Source: an uncultured Fibrobacterota bacterium (GTDB lineage: Bacteria > Fibrobacterota > Fibrobacteria > Fibrobacterales > Fibrobacteraceae). Taken from it: 64,000 bases of DNA. A program made the position numbers and the translations under genes. The notes below the pieces were generated by a model, which saw only the letters and a list, made by a program, of their open reading frames with translations, made no database searches and had not been told where the DNA came from. The stretch is taken from assembly GCA_903876665.1 (NCBI GenBank), contig CAIRAY010000125.1, forward strand, positions 1-64,000, in the 5' to 3' direction. The first letter of the stretch is position 1. Each line of letters opens with the position of its first letter. Below, piece by piece: positions 15,437 through 24,423 of this stretch.

Positions 15437-16467
15437 ATCCGTGGTGTAAGTCCAGGTGGCAAGGCTTGGATTTTAACCGAGCGCAGCTCTTCGGCGCACA
15501 CTTCAGGGCTTGAGGTGTTAATGAAAATCCCCGTGCCCAGCTCAAAGCCTGCATAGTGGCTGGTTCGGGGCACAATGGTCAAATACCAGTGGTAATACTG
15601 GACTTGTCCATCACAGGTTGTGGAAGAGCGGATATAAAAATTATAGTCGGGGTCGCCGAGCAAGGCCCGCAGGCGTTGCAGCACTTGTTTCAAAATGAGC
15701 GCTAGATCAAACTCCTCTTCGGCGTTTATGGACCCGAACACCGAACAGTGACGGCGAGGGAAAATGCGGACTTCGTAAGGCGACTTGGATGCAAAGGGGC
15801 AATAGGCGACGAAGTGGAATGTCTCCTGGACGATGCGAAGGCCTTGAGCGAGCTCATCATCGAGGGCCCTGCAATACACACAATTTCCCCAGGTATTGTA
15901 GGCGCGCTTTGCGTATTCAATTTGATCCGTGACATGGGGTGGCGCGACCATGCACCCAATGATCTGGGAATGGGGGTGCTGCAAGGAGGCTCCGGCGCTG
16001 GGCCCGTGGTTGCGAAACACATTGACAATATTGATGGCTGGGTCCAAGGAAATTTCATTGTAGCGGAAACGGTAGGCTTTGATGATCTCTTCAATTTGGC
16101 TCAGGGGCATGGTGGAAATATCTGCATTGTGCAGGGGGGATTCGATCAGAACATCGGCAATGCCGTAGCCACCGGCTTTCAGATGAATACCCTCGCGCGT
16201 GCGACCCGGGTCGGCGTGAGTATTCACAGCGGCAAAAATATTGGGAATTACACGCAAACTCCAACCGGTCCCATCCTGGATCTCGTAAAGTGATGGCTTG
16301 CACATGGATTCATTTCCCCGACAAAACGGACAGGAATCGCTATGCTCGGCGTCCACGGTGGTTGCTCCGCAAAGCTTGTCGCGGTCGTAGTCGTCCGGGC
16401 GTTTGCGACGCTCCGGGGCAATAATGACCCATTCTCCGGTGGCGATATTCTGGCGAAATTCTGACAT
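15433..16467 (-). CDS. galT: Galactose-1-phosphate uridylyltransferase family protein
   Basis: GalT swaps UDP between glucose-1-P and galactose-1-P. The 344-residue product begins MSEFRQNIATGEWVIIAPER, has a zinc pair in CPFCRGNE, NVFRNHGPSAGASLQHPHSQ with the catalytic HPH, and a C-terminal HIT-like half with HWYLTIVPR. The start at 16467 is firm, with GAGG upstream; the frame stays open to 16860 but that part is low-quality sequence overlapping the aldolase gene. Some close relatives act on ADP-glucose or other nucleotides, so the donor is not certain. It lies 35 bp after the KDPG-type aldolase gene, probably in one transcript. Confidence 0.88.
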   Translation of the reverse strand: MSEFRQNIATGEWVIIAPERRKRPDDYDRDKLCGATTVDAEHSDSCPFCRGNESMCKPSLYEIQDGTGWSLRVIPNIFAAVNTHADPGRTREGIHLKAGGYGIADVLIESPLHNADISTMPLSQIEEIIKAYRFRYNEISLDPAINIVNVFRNHGPSAGASLQHPHSQIIGCMVAPPHVTDQIEYAKRAYNTWGNCVYCRALDDELAQGLRIVQETFHFVAYCPFASKSPYEVRIFPRRHCSVFGSINAEEEFDLALILKQVLQRLRALLGDPDYNFYIRSSTTCDGQVQYYHWYLTIVPRTSHYAGFELGTGIFINTSSPEVCAEELRSVKIQALPPGLTPRI

Positions 16468-16502
16468 GAGGTTCCTCTTTGCAGAATAATATATATCAAG
16501 CG

Positions 16503-17150
16503 CTACTTTCCCGTAGATTCCCGCAATTTTTTTATAGCAGAAATGACTTTTTCCCATTCTCCCGCAACCAACCATTCGGGACGGAAGATGCTGGATCCAA
16601 AAGCGAGGGCATCGGCGCCACTCGCAAAATATTCCGCTGCGTTGTGTGTATCTACGCCCCCACAGGCCAGTAAGGGAATGTCGTGGAAGGGTCCGCGCAA
16701 TTCCTTGAAATAGGCGGGTCCGCCCAGCACCTTGGCAGGGAAAACCTTGATGCAAGTGGCTCCGGCATCGAAGGCCGTTTGGATTTCGGTGGGAGTCAGA
16801 GCCCCGGGCAGGCATGGCATTCCGTGGCGGGCGCAATGGTCGATGATTGCTGGATTGCACGAGGGAGAAACAATGAATTCGGCACCCGCATCGATGGCCA
16901 TGTGTAAATCATCCAGAGTGCGCACCGTGCCCGCGCCCACCTCGATATTCAAAGGTTTGCACAATTTTGAAAGGATGCGGATCAAATCCACCGCCCCTTT
17001 GGTGTTCATGGTGATTTCGATAAAGTCGAGCTGGGCTGCTTTCGCAACTTGAGCGATATGTGGCAGGTGGCTGGTTTCCACTCCACGGAGAATTCCAAGA
17101 AAGGGGCTGATGCGAAGTGCGGATAGAAAAGAGAAAGGCGTCATACTCAT
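16503..17150 (-). CDS. eda: KDPG/KHG-type aldolase
   Basis: The 215-residue TIM-barrel protein has the class I aldolase pattern: FLGILRGVET, a Glu in FIEITMNT, GAGTVRT, FIVSPSCNP, the Schiff-base Lys in CIKVFPA, and LACGGVD near the end. These enzymes split 2-keto-3-deoxy-6-phosphogluconate, or 4-hydroxy-2-oxoglutarate, to pyruvate plus an aldehyde. No edd dehydratase is in view. It precedes galT and follows a terminator, so it may start a two-gene unit. An alternative ATG lies two codons in, at 17144. Confidence 0.88.
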   Translation of the reverse strand: MSMTPFSFLSALRISPFLGILRGVETSHLPHIAQVAKAAQLDFIEITMNTKGAVDLIRILSKLCKPLNIEVGAGTVRTLDDLHMAIDAGAEFIVSPSCNPAIIDHCARHGMPCLPGALTPTEIQTAFDAGATCIKVFPAKVLGGPAYFKELRGPFHDIPLLACGGVDTHNAAEYFASGADALAFGSSIFRPEWLVAGEWEKVISAIKKLRESTGK

Positions 17151-17167
17151 GCTCTGAAAGATACATG

Positions 17168-17197
17168 AAAAAAGCCACCCGGTTGGGGTGGCTTTTT
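17168..17197 (-). terminator. Rho-independent terminator after the HMGL-like aldolase gene
   Basis: AAAAAGCCACC and GGTGGCTTTTT form an 11-bp stem around a short loop. Read on the minus strand it is a GC-rich stem with A and T tracts on each side, just downstream of the gene ending at 17216 and upstream of the aldolase start at 17150. It separates the two minus-strand transcripts. Confidence 0.85.
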
Positions 17198-17215
17198 CAC
17201 AGAATGAAATGTGGG

Positions 17216-18172
17216 TTATTCCAGGCCGGCGGCGATCTGCCGTTCCCAGAATTCACGGTACTTGTCGCGATGGGGGCCCTTGCGCATGGCAATGGCATCT
17301 TCGGGGTGCGCATTGAAAATGCCCGCGATCATTTGCGGAATCACATAGCCCCATTCCAGGTCGCCTTTTTCGCGCATGGGAATGAAATCCGATGCGATGA
17401 TGTCGAGGATGGGACGGATGTCAAACTTCGGATTCTTGAGGAAGCCGAGCAAAAGTTCGGTAGTGCAGTTGCCCGCACCACGGCCGATACCATAGATGGT
17501 GCAGTCCAGGTAGTTCACGTCGTTCATGATGCACTGGATGGTATTGGAGAACGCGAGTTGCTGGTTGTTGTGACCGTGGAAGCCGAGCTCTTTGGTCTTG
17601 ATCCATTTGCGGTAGCGCTTGACCATGGCGTCGATCTGTTCCTGGTAGTAGTATCCGAAGGTGTCGACCAAGTAGACCACATCGGCCTTGGATTCGCGTT
17701 CGGCCTGGTCCAGGGCTTCGTCGAGCTCGGGACCGGAGTCGCGGCTGGAGGCCATGATGTTGATGGAGGTTTCGTAGCCCAGGTCATTGAATGTGTTCAC
17801 CAGGGCGATGCACTTGTCAATGTCCTTGGCGTATGTGGCCACACGGACCATCTGGTATGGAGAGTCCACAGCCTTTTTGATGGCGTTCATGTCGGCACGG
17901 CCGATGTCCACTAATACGGACATTTTAGGGGCGTTTTCTACGCCGTCCTTTAAGCGCCAAAGAAGATCGTCATCGCAGAATTTCCAGGGGCCAAATTCCG
18001 TTTCGGAGAAAAGCGCACGGCTGTTTTTGTAGCCCGCTTCCATGTAGTCCACACCTGCGGCGGCAAGGGCCACATAGACCTTACGCACGAGGTCAAAGGA
18101 GAATTGGTGCTTGTTCAGCAGACCCCCATCGCGGATGGTGCAGTCGAGGACTTTGATTTTGGGACGGAACAT
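17216..18172 (-). CDS. HMGL-like (DRE-TIM) aldolase or lyase
   Basis: The N-terminus has KVLDCTIRDGGLLN, the D-x-R-D metal and substrate motif of the DRE-TIM metallolyase superfamily, and FHGHNNQQLAFSN supplies the two metal-binding His. That places it with HMG-CoA lyase, 4-hydroxy-2-oxovalerate aldolase and isopropylmalate synthase catalytic domains. It lacks their extra C-terminal domains, so an aldolase of the 4-hydroxy-2-oxoacid type is more likely than a synthase. The length is 318. GGAG precedes the ATG. Neighbouring sugar and keto-acid enzymes suggest a carbon-catabolic role, but the substrate is unknown. Confidence 0.75.
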   Translation of the reverse strand: MFRPKIKVLDCTIRDGGLLNKHQFSFDLVRKVYVALAAAGVDYMEAGYKNSRALFSETEFGPWKFCDDDLLWRLKDGVENAPKMSVLVDIGRADMNAIKKAVDSPYQMVRVATYAKDIDKCIALVNTFNDLGYETSINIMASSRDSGPELDEALDQAERESKADVVYLVDTFGYYYQEQIDAMVKRYRKWIKTKELGFHGHNNQQLAFSNTIQCIMNDVNYLDCTIYGIGRGAGNCTTELLLGFLKNPKFDIRPILDIIASDFIPMREKGDLEWGYVIPQMIAGIFNAHPEDAIAMRKGPHRDKYREFWERQIAAGLE

Positions 18173-18247
18173 GGGATCTCCGGAAGTGGGGATTTGGATG
18201 GTTTTAAGGAATATAGAAAAGGAAAATCAGCCTAGCGAAGGATGCGC

Positions 18248-19204
18248 TTATTCTACGGTAGCGCCCCAGCTGAGCAAATGCTCGGCCCCGGGGACCAGCA
18301 GAATCAAGCCCAGCTGGTTGTTCAGGACATCGGGTGGGCAGGTCATGGGTTCAATGGCCAAGGACTCTCGTGCGGGGGGGGTGTACAGTTGGATGTAATC
18401 ATAACCGCCTTCGCCACGCGTTTGCCAATACCGCAAAGTCAGTCCCGAAGTGGGATTGCGCAGAGTGACGTCGGCGCGCATGGCGGGCCCGGCAAACTTC
18501 CAGCAGGTATTCAAATTGCGGGCTCCGATCAGCACGGGCTTGGAAAAATCATCATCGGGAATCATGGTGCGGGTCGGGATGGAGCGGTCATCCACTTCCA
18601 CCAAAAGGGTGGGTAAGGCCATGTGCAGTTCTGCCTGGTCAATTGGGCCACCTACGCGAAAATAGGGGTGCCAGCCTTCTCCAAAAGGAAGCGCCTCGTG
18701 TCCAGTATTGCGTACAAGTGTCTGAACCTCAATGCCCTGCGAAGAGAGTCCGTAGCGAGTGACTGCAGTATATGGGAAGGGAAATCCCGGCTGTTTGCCA
18801 TCGTAGGCGCACTCCAGGGTAAGCCACGCAGTGTCTCCCGTCACGGTAAAATCCGTTTTGGTCCAGGGCAGGTCAAAAAGCATTCCATGAATGGCATGAC
18901 CCTGTTCCCAAGGGAAGTTCTTGAGCAGGCTGTGGTTTACACCCTTCCAGTGCCACTTGCCGTCTTTGATGCGGTTGGGGAATGGAGATAGGCGAGCGCC
19001 ACAATGGGAGGAATGATAGCGTTCGTGCAAGTCTTCAGCGCTGGAGTATCCGTCCAGCAGTTCCACCGTTTTTCCATTGCGCACAACACGCCAACCGACC
19101 AGGCAGCCCCCACGGCCAATCAATACATCGAGTTCGGCGCCACAGTCATGGGCAACAACCAGACGCTCCACGGGGCCTAAATGACGGGAGAAAAGAGAAG
19201 ACAT
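18248..19204 (-). CDS. Aldose 1-epimerase family protein
   Basis: The 318-residue beta-sandwich protein has the galactose mutarotase pattern: GARLSPFPNRIKDG (the Asn-Arg substrate motif), HAIHGM with the catalytic His, GWHPYFRV with the second His, and LAIEPMTCPPD with the catalytic Glu. It interconverts alpha and beta anomers of hexoses, fitting with galT nearby. The ATG at 19204 is chosen, with GGAG upstream; the open frame to 19291 runs only into tandem repeat DNA. Confidence 0.87.
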   Translation of the reverse strand: MSSLFSRHLGPVERLVVAHDCGAELDVLIGRGGCLVGWRVVRNGKTVELLDGYSSAEDLHERYHSSHCGARLSPFPNRIKDGKWHWKGVNHSLLKNFPWEQGHAIHGMLFDLPWTKTDFTVTGDTAWLTLECAYDGKQPGFPFPYTAVTRYGLSSQGIEVQTLVRNTGHEALPFGEGWHPYFRVGGPIDQAELHMALPTLLVEVDDRSIPTRTMIPDDDFSKPVLIGARNLNTCWKFAGPAMRADVTLRNPTSGLTLRYWQTRGEGGYDYIQLYTPPARESLAIEPMTCPPDVLNNQLGLILLVPGAEHLLSWGATVE

Positions 19205-19227
19205 GATGGACTCCGAAAACCAGGAAT

Positions 19228-19451
19228 ACGAACTTCGTCGCGAATGATGCGACACAACTTTGTCATGCCCAGTACGGGCATCACCGTGCATCTAGCAGAG
19301 TTCTGTGATGCCCGTTCCGGGCATGACAATCCATAAACACGAACTTCGTCGCGAATGATGCGACACAACTTTGTCATGCCCGGTACGGGCATCGCCGTGT
19401 ATCTAGCAGAGTTCTGTGATGCCCGTTTCGGGCATGACAATCCATAAACAC
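19228..19451. repeat. Two tandem 111-bp repeats, each with a palindrome
   Basis: The unit ACGAACTTCGTCGCGAATGA through CCATAAAC starts at 19228 and again at 19339. Each contains GTCATGCCC...ACGGGCATC and its inverted partner GATGCCCGT...GGGCATGAC around CTAGCAGAGTTCTG. The two differ at only a few positions. The palindromes are relatives of those at 37991-38056 and 50587-50653. The tract lies between two minus-strand genes and holds no gene. Confidence 0.9.
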
Positions 19452-19488
19452 ATTTCATGAAGCAATACCCGTGACGATGTGAGTAAGA

Positions 19489-20913
19489 CTAATTCAATAC
19501 GGTGAATCCAGTGGTCATCTTGAGTACGATGCCGGTGGTTCCGCCACCTGTGGTGGTTTTCCAGCCCGAGACGATTAAGTTTTCACCGGGGAGTTGCACC
19601 ACATCGGTGAGTACGTTCATATCGGGGATGACCGCAGAATTGACCTTGGAGCCGTCCGTGCCCATGAGCCAGAGCATGCCCTTGCCACCGGCTTCGCCTA
19701 CCATCAGCAGGCGGGTTACGCCACCCACCTGAATGGCCCGGATGCGTTTGGGGGTTCCTACATTCAAGCCCTGTGCGGAGCCATCGACCTCGACGGTCTG
19801 GGTTGCACTCACCACCAGCATGCGGGGGACATTGCCCACGGTAGCTGCGATGTAGGTCTTGCCTGCAACGGTTTCGAGGTCATAGGCGCGCTCGTTGGCA
19901 TTGCCCGTGGTGATTTGGGCCATGGCTTCCCGCTCATTCAGCTTGTTGACCAGGTAATACCAGATCTGGGAAGAGTCAGGATTTAAAACGGAGCGGGTCC
20001 CTACGGCCGCGCACTTGTTGCCTTCGACCACTTCACCACCCGTCATTACTCCGCTCAGAAGCTTGCCTACCTTGGTCGGTACTTGTCCATCGGTGACATT
20101 GGCATCAATAGCAATATAGCCGGTATCCAATTGGGCGGAGGCACCATAGTTGTTGATCACATAGCACAGGGAGGTAGAAGAATTCGCTCCCATAAAAAGG
20201 TATTCCCCCGAAGGCCAAATGCCGTTGTTGCCCCAGGTGCGGTCATCGGCATAGGTCAGAAAAAAGTTTGTGGCAAAGGTGCGGCTGGAATAAGTGCTGT
20301 AGCCAAAGAAATTGACATTTCCATCCAGAGTGGTGTCGACACCCAGAAAAACGCGGCCTGTTGGTAGGCCATAGGAATTCAAGACTCCCTTGAGGAGGCT
20401 ATCGAGAAGGTCGTCGGGAGTTTGTTCGCTGGATTGGTCCAGGATGTTTCCGGTAGAGTCCATAGTCAAACGCAGTCCTTGTCTCCCGATCCGTCCCGCA
20501 GCGATAATTTCCGTGGAACCGGAAGCATTGAAAAGAGCAAGAACTTGTACGGAGTCATTGTCCTGGGGGATTTCTACGGGGAACTGCCCGGAGACCGAAG
20601 CGGAGCTTGTAGCCGAGGAGGAGGATGCCCCAATGGAGCTGGTCCCGTCAATTCCAGAGGAAGGAATCGCAACGGGTGACCGGTAATCTTCATAATGACA
20701 AATGGTATCACCAAGAATGCGTGCCAAGCTATCCACCGCACGGCAGTCGGGGTCGTAACAATCGAAATTATTGTCGCCGTCATCATCCTCGCCGTTGGTG
20801 CAAAGGGCTTTGGTGTTTTCGGGAGAGCCATTGGAATTGGGGTCGCTTCCTAGACAGGAGAACAACATCAAACCGGTGAAGGCGAAGCTTGCTAGGACTA
20901 GGTTTCGGAACAT
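19489..20913 (-). CDS. Lipoprotein with acidic calcium-type loop and Ser-rich linker
   Basis: From the ATG at 20913, backed by GAGGAGG, the product starts MFRNLVLASFAFTG and reaches a lipobox at LMLFSC. Next comes CTNGEDDDGDNNFDCYDPDC, an Asp/Asn-rich Cys-bounded loop of the kind that binds calcium, then a Ser/Thr linker (GASSSSATSSAS), then about 350 residues of beta-rich sequence, perhaps a propeller. This layout of loop, linker and binding module is common on Fibrobacter surface proteins. No enzyme motif is visible. It stands alone between repeats and a divergent regulator gene. Confidence 0.75.
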   Translation of the reverse strand: MFRNLVLASFAFTGLMLFSCLGSDPNSNGSPENTKALCTNGEDDDGDNNFDCYDPDCRAVDSLARILGDTICHYEDYRSPVAIPSSGIDGTSSIGASSSSATSSASVSGQFPVEIPQDNDSVQVLALFNASGSTEIIAAGRIGRQGLRLTMDSTGNILDQSSEQTPDDLLDSLLKGVLNSYGLPTGRVFLGVDTTLDGNVNFFGYSTYSSRTFATNFFLTYADDRTWGNNGIWPSGEYLFMGANSSTSLCYVINNYGASAQLDTGYIAIDANVTDGQVPTKVGKLLSGVMTGGEVVEGNKCAAVGTRSVLNPDSSQIWYYLVNKLNEREAMAQITTGNANERAYDLETVAGKTYIAATVGNVPRMLVVSATQTVEVDGSAQGLNVGTPKRIRAIQVGGVTRLLMVGEAGGKGMLWLMGTDGSKVNSAVIPDMNVLTDVVQLPGENLIVSGWKTTTGGGTTGIVLKMTTGFTVLN

Positions 20914-21142
20914 GGTGGCCTCCTCAAAGGGCGCTCGAGATGGAAAAAAGATAATCAAAAAAGGTATTCCTCGTTTGACTCCCCCCCCAGCAGGTCAGGA
21001 AAATCAAGGGAGGAGTGAACCAGATAATCCCCCTCAAAAGCTAAAGGACCATGCGGGGAAAGGAAAGAAATCCCTTGAGGGTAAGCCTTCCCGGATGTAT
21101 TTTCAACTTCATTGTCCTTTGTTTTTTAATTCAGGATTGCCC

Positions 21143-22051
21143 ATGATCCAGCAAAATGACCCCTTTATGTGCCTGGTTGTGGAAGACGACCTCGAAGAAA
21201 TTGAAATCCTGCGCCTGGCACTCAAAGAGAACAACAACGACAATAATTTCCAGATGACGGTGGCCCAATCCCTCCAGGAGGCCTTTGCCATTATGGATCG
21301 GCAGCCGGTCCATCTGGCCATTCTCGATCTGAACCTTCCCGACAGCCATGGCTTTGAGACCTTTCTGCAGTTTCAGGATAAGCACTTCGGCGTTCCCGTG
21401 GTCGTGGTCACCGGACATGAGGACGAGGAGCTTGCCTTGCGCGCCATCCGCATGGGCGCCCAGGATTACATTGCCAAGGGCGTGTTTCGCCCCGAGCTCA
21501 CCATCCGCGCCATGCGTTTCGCCATTGAGCGGCATCGCATCATGGAGTCCTACATCGGAACTGCCATGCAGGACGAGCTCACCGGCCTCTACAACCGTCG
21601 CGGATTCCTGGATTTTGCCGCCAAGCAGCTCCGCCTTTCGATCCGCAACGAAAAAGACCTGATTTTGCTCTATGTCGATCTCGACAACATGAAACTTGTA
21701 AACGACAATTTTGGTCACCGAATGGGCGACCAGCTTCTCAAAGACACCGCCGAAATTTTGCGCAAGGCCCTGCGCGATACCGATATCATTGGGCGAATCG
21801 GGGGTGACGAATTTGTAGCCCTGGCCCTGGGTGCCGCCTCCGAATACACCGGAATCATTGTTACCCGGCTCATGCGGCTGATCAAAGAATTCAACGAGGC
21901 CAATCAACGAAAATACAACATTGCCCTGAGCCTTGGCATTGCATCCTTCGATCCCCGTAGCCCCATAACCATCGAAGAACTGTTAAAACGTGCGGACCAG
22001 GCCATGTACATGGACAAGCGCTCCCACAAAGACTGGGCCCAGCCCCGCTGA
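21143..22051 (+). CDS. Response regulator with diguanylate cyclase output (REC-GGDEF)
   Basis: The N-terminal receiver (1-125) has VVEDD, the phospho-acceptor Asp in LAILDLNLPD, VVVTGHED and the Lys of YIAKG. The GGDEF domain (about 140-302) has RIGGDEFVAL and, five residues upstream, RDTD, a classic inhibitory site, so the enzyme should make c-di-GMP and be feedback-inhibited. The start is the ATG at 21143; the open frame reaching back to 20771 overlaps the divergent lipoprotein gene and is not coding. No histidine kinase is adjacent. Confidence 0.92.
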   Translation: MIQQNDPFMCLVVEDDLEEIEILRLALKENNNDNNFQMTVAQSLQEAFAIMDRQPVHLAILDLNLPDSHGFETFLQFQDKHFGVPVVVVTGHEDEELALRAIRMGAQDYIAKGVFRPELTIRAMRFAIERHRIMESYIGTAMQDELTGLYNRRGFLDFAAKQLRLSIRNEKDLILLYVDLDNMKLVNDNFGHRMGDQLLKDTAEILRKALRDTDIIGRIGGDEFVALALGAASEYTGIIVTRLMRLIKEFNEANQRKYNIALSLGIASFDPRSPITIEELLKRADQAMYMDKRSHKDWAQPR

Positions 22052-22087
22052 CAAAATTTTTACGCTTTGCTAGCATTGCCTCCGTAA

Positions 22088-22280
22088 TCGCTGCAGGTGC
22101 CCGGAAGGGCGAAGCAGGCGCCGGAATCATCCGGCACCCGTGAAGGGAATCCCGTGTAAATCGGGGACGGTCCCGCCGCTGTAAGAGGCTACGAAACGGC
22201 AATCGCCACTGGGAATAAAACCCCGGGAAGGCGCCGGAGTAGGTTGATCCTCGAGTCAGAAGAACTGCCCGCAGCCAAAG
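22088..22280 (+). ncRNA. Cobalamin (B12) riboswitch
   Basis: The leader has all the expected blocks in order: GTGAAGGGAATCCCGTGTAA, then GGACGGTCCCGCCGCTGTAA, the B12 box GCCACTGGGAATAAAA with CCCCGGGAAGGC (22205-22232), and AGTAGGTTGATCCTCGAGTC with AGAAGAACTGCC. It precedes a TonB-receptor gene, as in other bacteria. Adenosylcobalamin binding should shut down the receptor and anything transcribed with it. Confidence 0.95.
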
Positions 22281-22352
22281 GATGTCGAGAACGGTCCGTG
22301 GAAGATCGTCTGTGCCCGAGGCTCGGGTTCCTTCGTGAACCGTTCTCGCATC
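22281..22352 (+). promoter_or_regulatory. Probable expression platform hairpin of the B12 riboswitch
   Basis: GATGTCGAGAACGGT at 22281-22295 pairs, with one bulge, with ACCGTTCTCGCATC at 22339-22352, enclosing a smaller CCCGA/TCGGG stem. There is no U-tract after the stem, which argues for control of translation rather than termination. The btuB ribosome binding site GAGG lies about 14 bases downstream. Confidence 0.55.
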
Positions 22353-22373
22353 CCAAACCCGGTTGAGGTTCGG

Positions 22374-24398
22374 ATGCGTCAGTTTGACTCAAAATCCTGC
22401 ATTTTTCTGTTATCCTTTTTAGGGATAGTTGCTGGTGCTAATGCACAGGTTCCTGCCGACACTGCCGGGGCCAATGCCTTGCCTGCAACCGAGGTCCGTA
22501 CCCAAATCAACCCCATCGACCAGGTGGGCCCTGCGCCCATCGTCCTGAAGCCCGCGGACTGGGAAGGGTCGGGCCTAGGCCTTGCGGATTTGCTGGCAAC
22601 GCAAGCGGGCATGCACACTCGGCGCATGGGAGGCATGGGGAGTTTTCAGGCGGTTTCCATCCGAGGCGTGGCGGCCAACAAGGTCGTCGTCTGCATTGAT
22701 GGAATTCCTTTGGCCGAAAACCATGGAGCCGCCTTTAACTTGGGATCGGTGGACCTGAACCAGCTCGAACGGGTGGAGGTTTTCAAGGGTACTGTGCCGG
22801 CGGCCTTTGGGGGCAACGGACTGGGAGGCGCCATCAATTTGGTCACCCGCAAAAAAGTGGGTCAGGCGGGTAAGGTCCAGGCCTCCTACGGAAGCCACAA
22901 CACCGGCGAAGCATCCCTTACCCTGGGAAGCAACTTGACCGATTCCCTGCGTTGGAATTCCTCCGTTTCTTGGCGGTTTTCGGACAACGATTATAAATAT
23001 TATGACCGCAATGGCACCCCCTATAATCATGAGGACGACACGACCCGGACCCAGTCCAACGCGCGCTTCAATCAATTCAGTGGGAGCCATGGCTGGAGTC
23101 TCATCCGCAAAAGCGGAGAGCTTCGTCTTAACTTGGGGCATTCCCAGGAATCGGGTGGAATTCCCGGCACAGAATCCCAACACACCCATGTGGCCGGATT
23201 CGACCAGCAGTTTGTGGCTTCGCGCCTCACGTGGCTCAACCGGCCTTGGGGCACCGGACTTCGCCTGGAGGCGGAATTGGGTGCCCGTCTGGGCAAAGAC
23301 CTGTTCCATTGGTCCAACGGGATTGACGGCCTAGGGTACAGCGTAGGTGACCCGAATTATCAGGAAATTGGATCTCGTAGTCTCAAAGCGGACGGGGCCT
23401 TGCGCCTTTTTGGAGAATGGAACGAGCCCTATGGATTCGAATCGCACCTTTCGGGATTTGCTGAACAGCTGGACCCCAGGGACCATCCCGCCACCTTGAA
23501 TTCCTGGCAATGGCGTCTGCAACGCCACTCCCTCACCAGTGCTACAGAAGCATCCTGGGCCCCTCAATCCTGGATGGCTTTGCGGATGCATTACCAGGCC
23601 ACCGCCCAAATCGATCACAACTCCGGTGGGGTTTTACGCACAACATTTCCAGATACCATGGAGGCCGAAGCGGACAGCCGAATGGCGCAGGCCTTGCAAG
23701 GTTCCTTGCGCTGGGGAAAACCAACGTTCCCCTTTCATGTCTCCGTTTCTGGAGGTCACCACTACCGGATCCCTGAGCTACGGGAGCAGTACAGCACGGG
23801 CATGGGCATAGTCGCCAATCCTGATCTAAAGCCAGAATCCGGAGAAAAAGTGGAGCTTGCCGGGGAGTACGAGGTCAAAAAGACGCGCCTGCAAATCGCC
23901 CTGTTCTGGAATCAGTCCCGAAATGGGATATATTATGTCAATAGTGCGGGATTGTCCAAGCCCATGAACCTGACTCGCAACGATAATCTGGGATGCGAAC
24001 TGGATTTCCATTCCCAGCCCTTGCTTTGGTTGGATGTATCTGCGCAGGCAACTTTGCAGAATCCACGCAACCAGTCTCCTCTGGGCGCCTATTTGGGAAA
24101 GCTCACTCCCAATGAACCCCAATTATCCACCGGATCTGAATTCACTTTGCGCCTAGGTCCAAAATGGGACGTGGGCCTGCGTGCCGAATGGCGTTCCGAA
24201 GTGTTTAGGGACCCGGCCAACCAAATGAGAATCGCACCCCAGGAAGGAATCCATTCCACGGTGTCCTTTAAGCCCTGGAAGCAAGGGGTGCTCCGATTCA
24301 GCGCCACCAACTTGACCGGGGTGGAATACCAGGATGTGTATTCTGCTTATCCCACTCCGGGCCGTCAATATTTTATTCATCTCACCCAAACTTTTTAA
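22374..24398 (+). CDS. btuB: TonB-dependent vitamin B12 receptor BtuB
   Basis: The 674-residue outer-membrane protein has a signal peptide (CIFLLSFLGIVAGANAQ), a plug domain (about 45-165) with VSIRGVAANKVVVCIDGIPL and ERVEVFKGTVPAAFGG, and a 22-strand barrel ending in Phe (FIHLTQTF). The substrate is assigned from context: a B12 riboswitch directly upstream and B12 salvage genes downstream. The ATG at 22374 has GAGG upstream and starts just before the signal peptide. The next gene follows after 25 bp and is probably co-transcribed. Confidence 0.92.
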   Translation: MRQFDSKSCIFLLSFLGIVAGANAQVPADTAGANALPATEVRTQINPIDQVGPAPIVLKPADWEGSGLGLADLLATQAGMHTRRMGGMGSFQAVSIRGVAANKVVVCIDGIPLAENHGAAFNLGSVDLNQLERVEVFKGTVPAAFGGNGLGGAINLVTRKKVGQAGKVQASYGSHNTGEASLTLGSNLTDSLRWNSSVSWRFSDNDYKYYDRNGTPYNHEDDTTRTQSNARFNQFSGSHGWSLIRKSGELRLNLGHSQESGGIPGTESQHTHVAGFDQQFVASRLTWLNRPWGTGLRLEAELGARLGKDLFHWSNGIDGLGYSVGDPNYQEIGSRSLKADGALRLFGEWNEPYGFESHLSGFAEQLDPRDHPATLNSWQWRLQRHSLTSATEASWAPQSWMALRMHYQATAQIDHNSGGVLRTTFPDTMEAEADSRMAQALQGSLRWGKPTFPFHVSVSGGHHYRIPELREQYSTGMGIVANPDLKPESGEKVELAGEYEVKKTRLQIALFWNQSRNGIYYVNSAGLSKPMNLTRNDNLGCELDFHSQPLLWLDVSAQATLQNPRNQSPLGAYLGKLTPNEPQLSTGSEFTLRLGPKWDVGLRAEWRSEVFRDPANQMRIAPQEGIHSTVSFKPWKQGVLRFSATNLTGVEYQDVYSAYPTPGRQYFIHLTQTF

Positions 24399-24423
24399 CA
24401 AAAAAACGCACCAAGGAACAACC

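Noticed and set aside
16468-16860. N-terminal extension of galT to 16860
   Set aside because: The extra 131 residues overlap the aldolase gene in another frame, are Arg/Cys-rich, and the GalT match begins at MSEFRQ with its own GAGG site.
20941-21142. Possible c-di-GMP (GEMM) riboswitch before the REC-GGDEF gene
   Set aside because: The CAAAAGCTAAAGGACC stretch and a CCCTCAA/TTGAGGG stem recall parts of GEMM, but the GGCAAACC block and the usual GTAGC...GGGTTACC end are missing. A covariance-model search (Rfam GEMM) would decide it.
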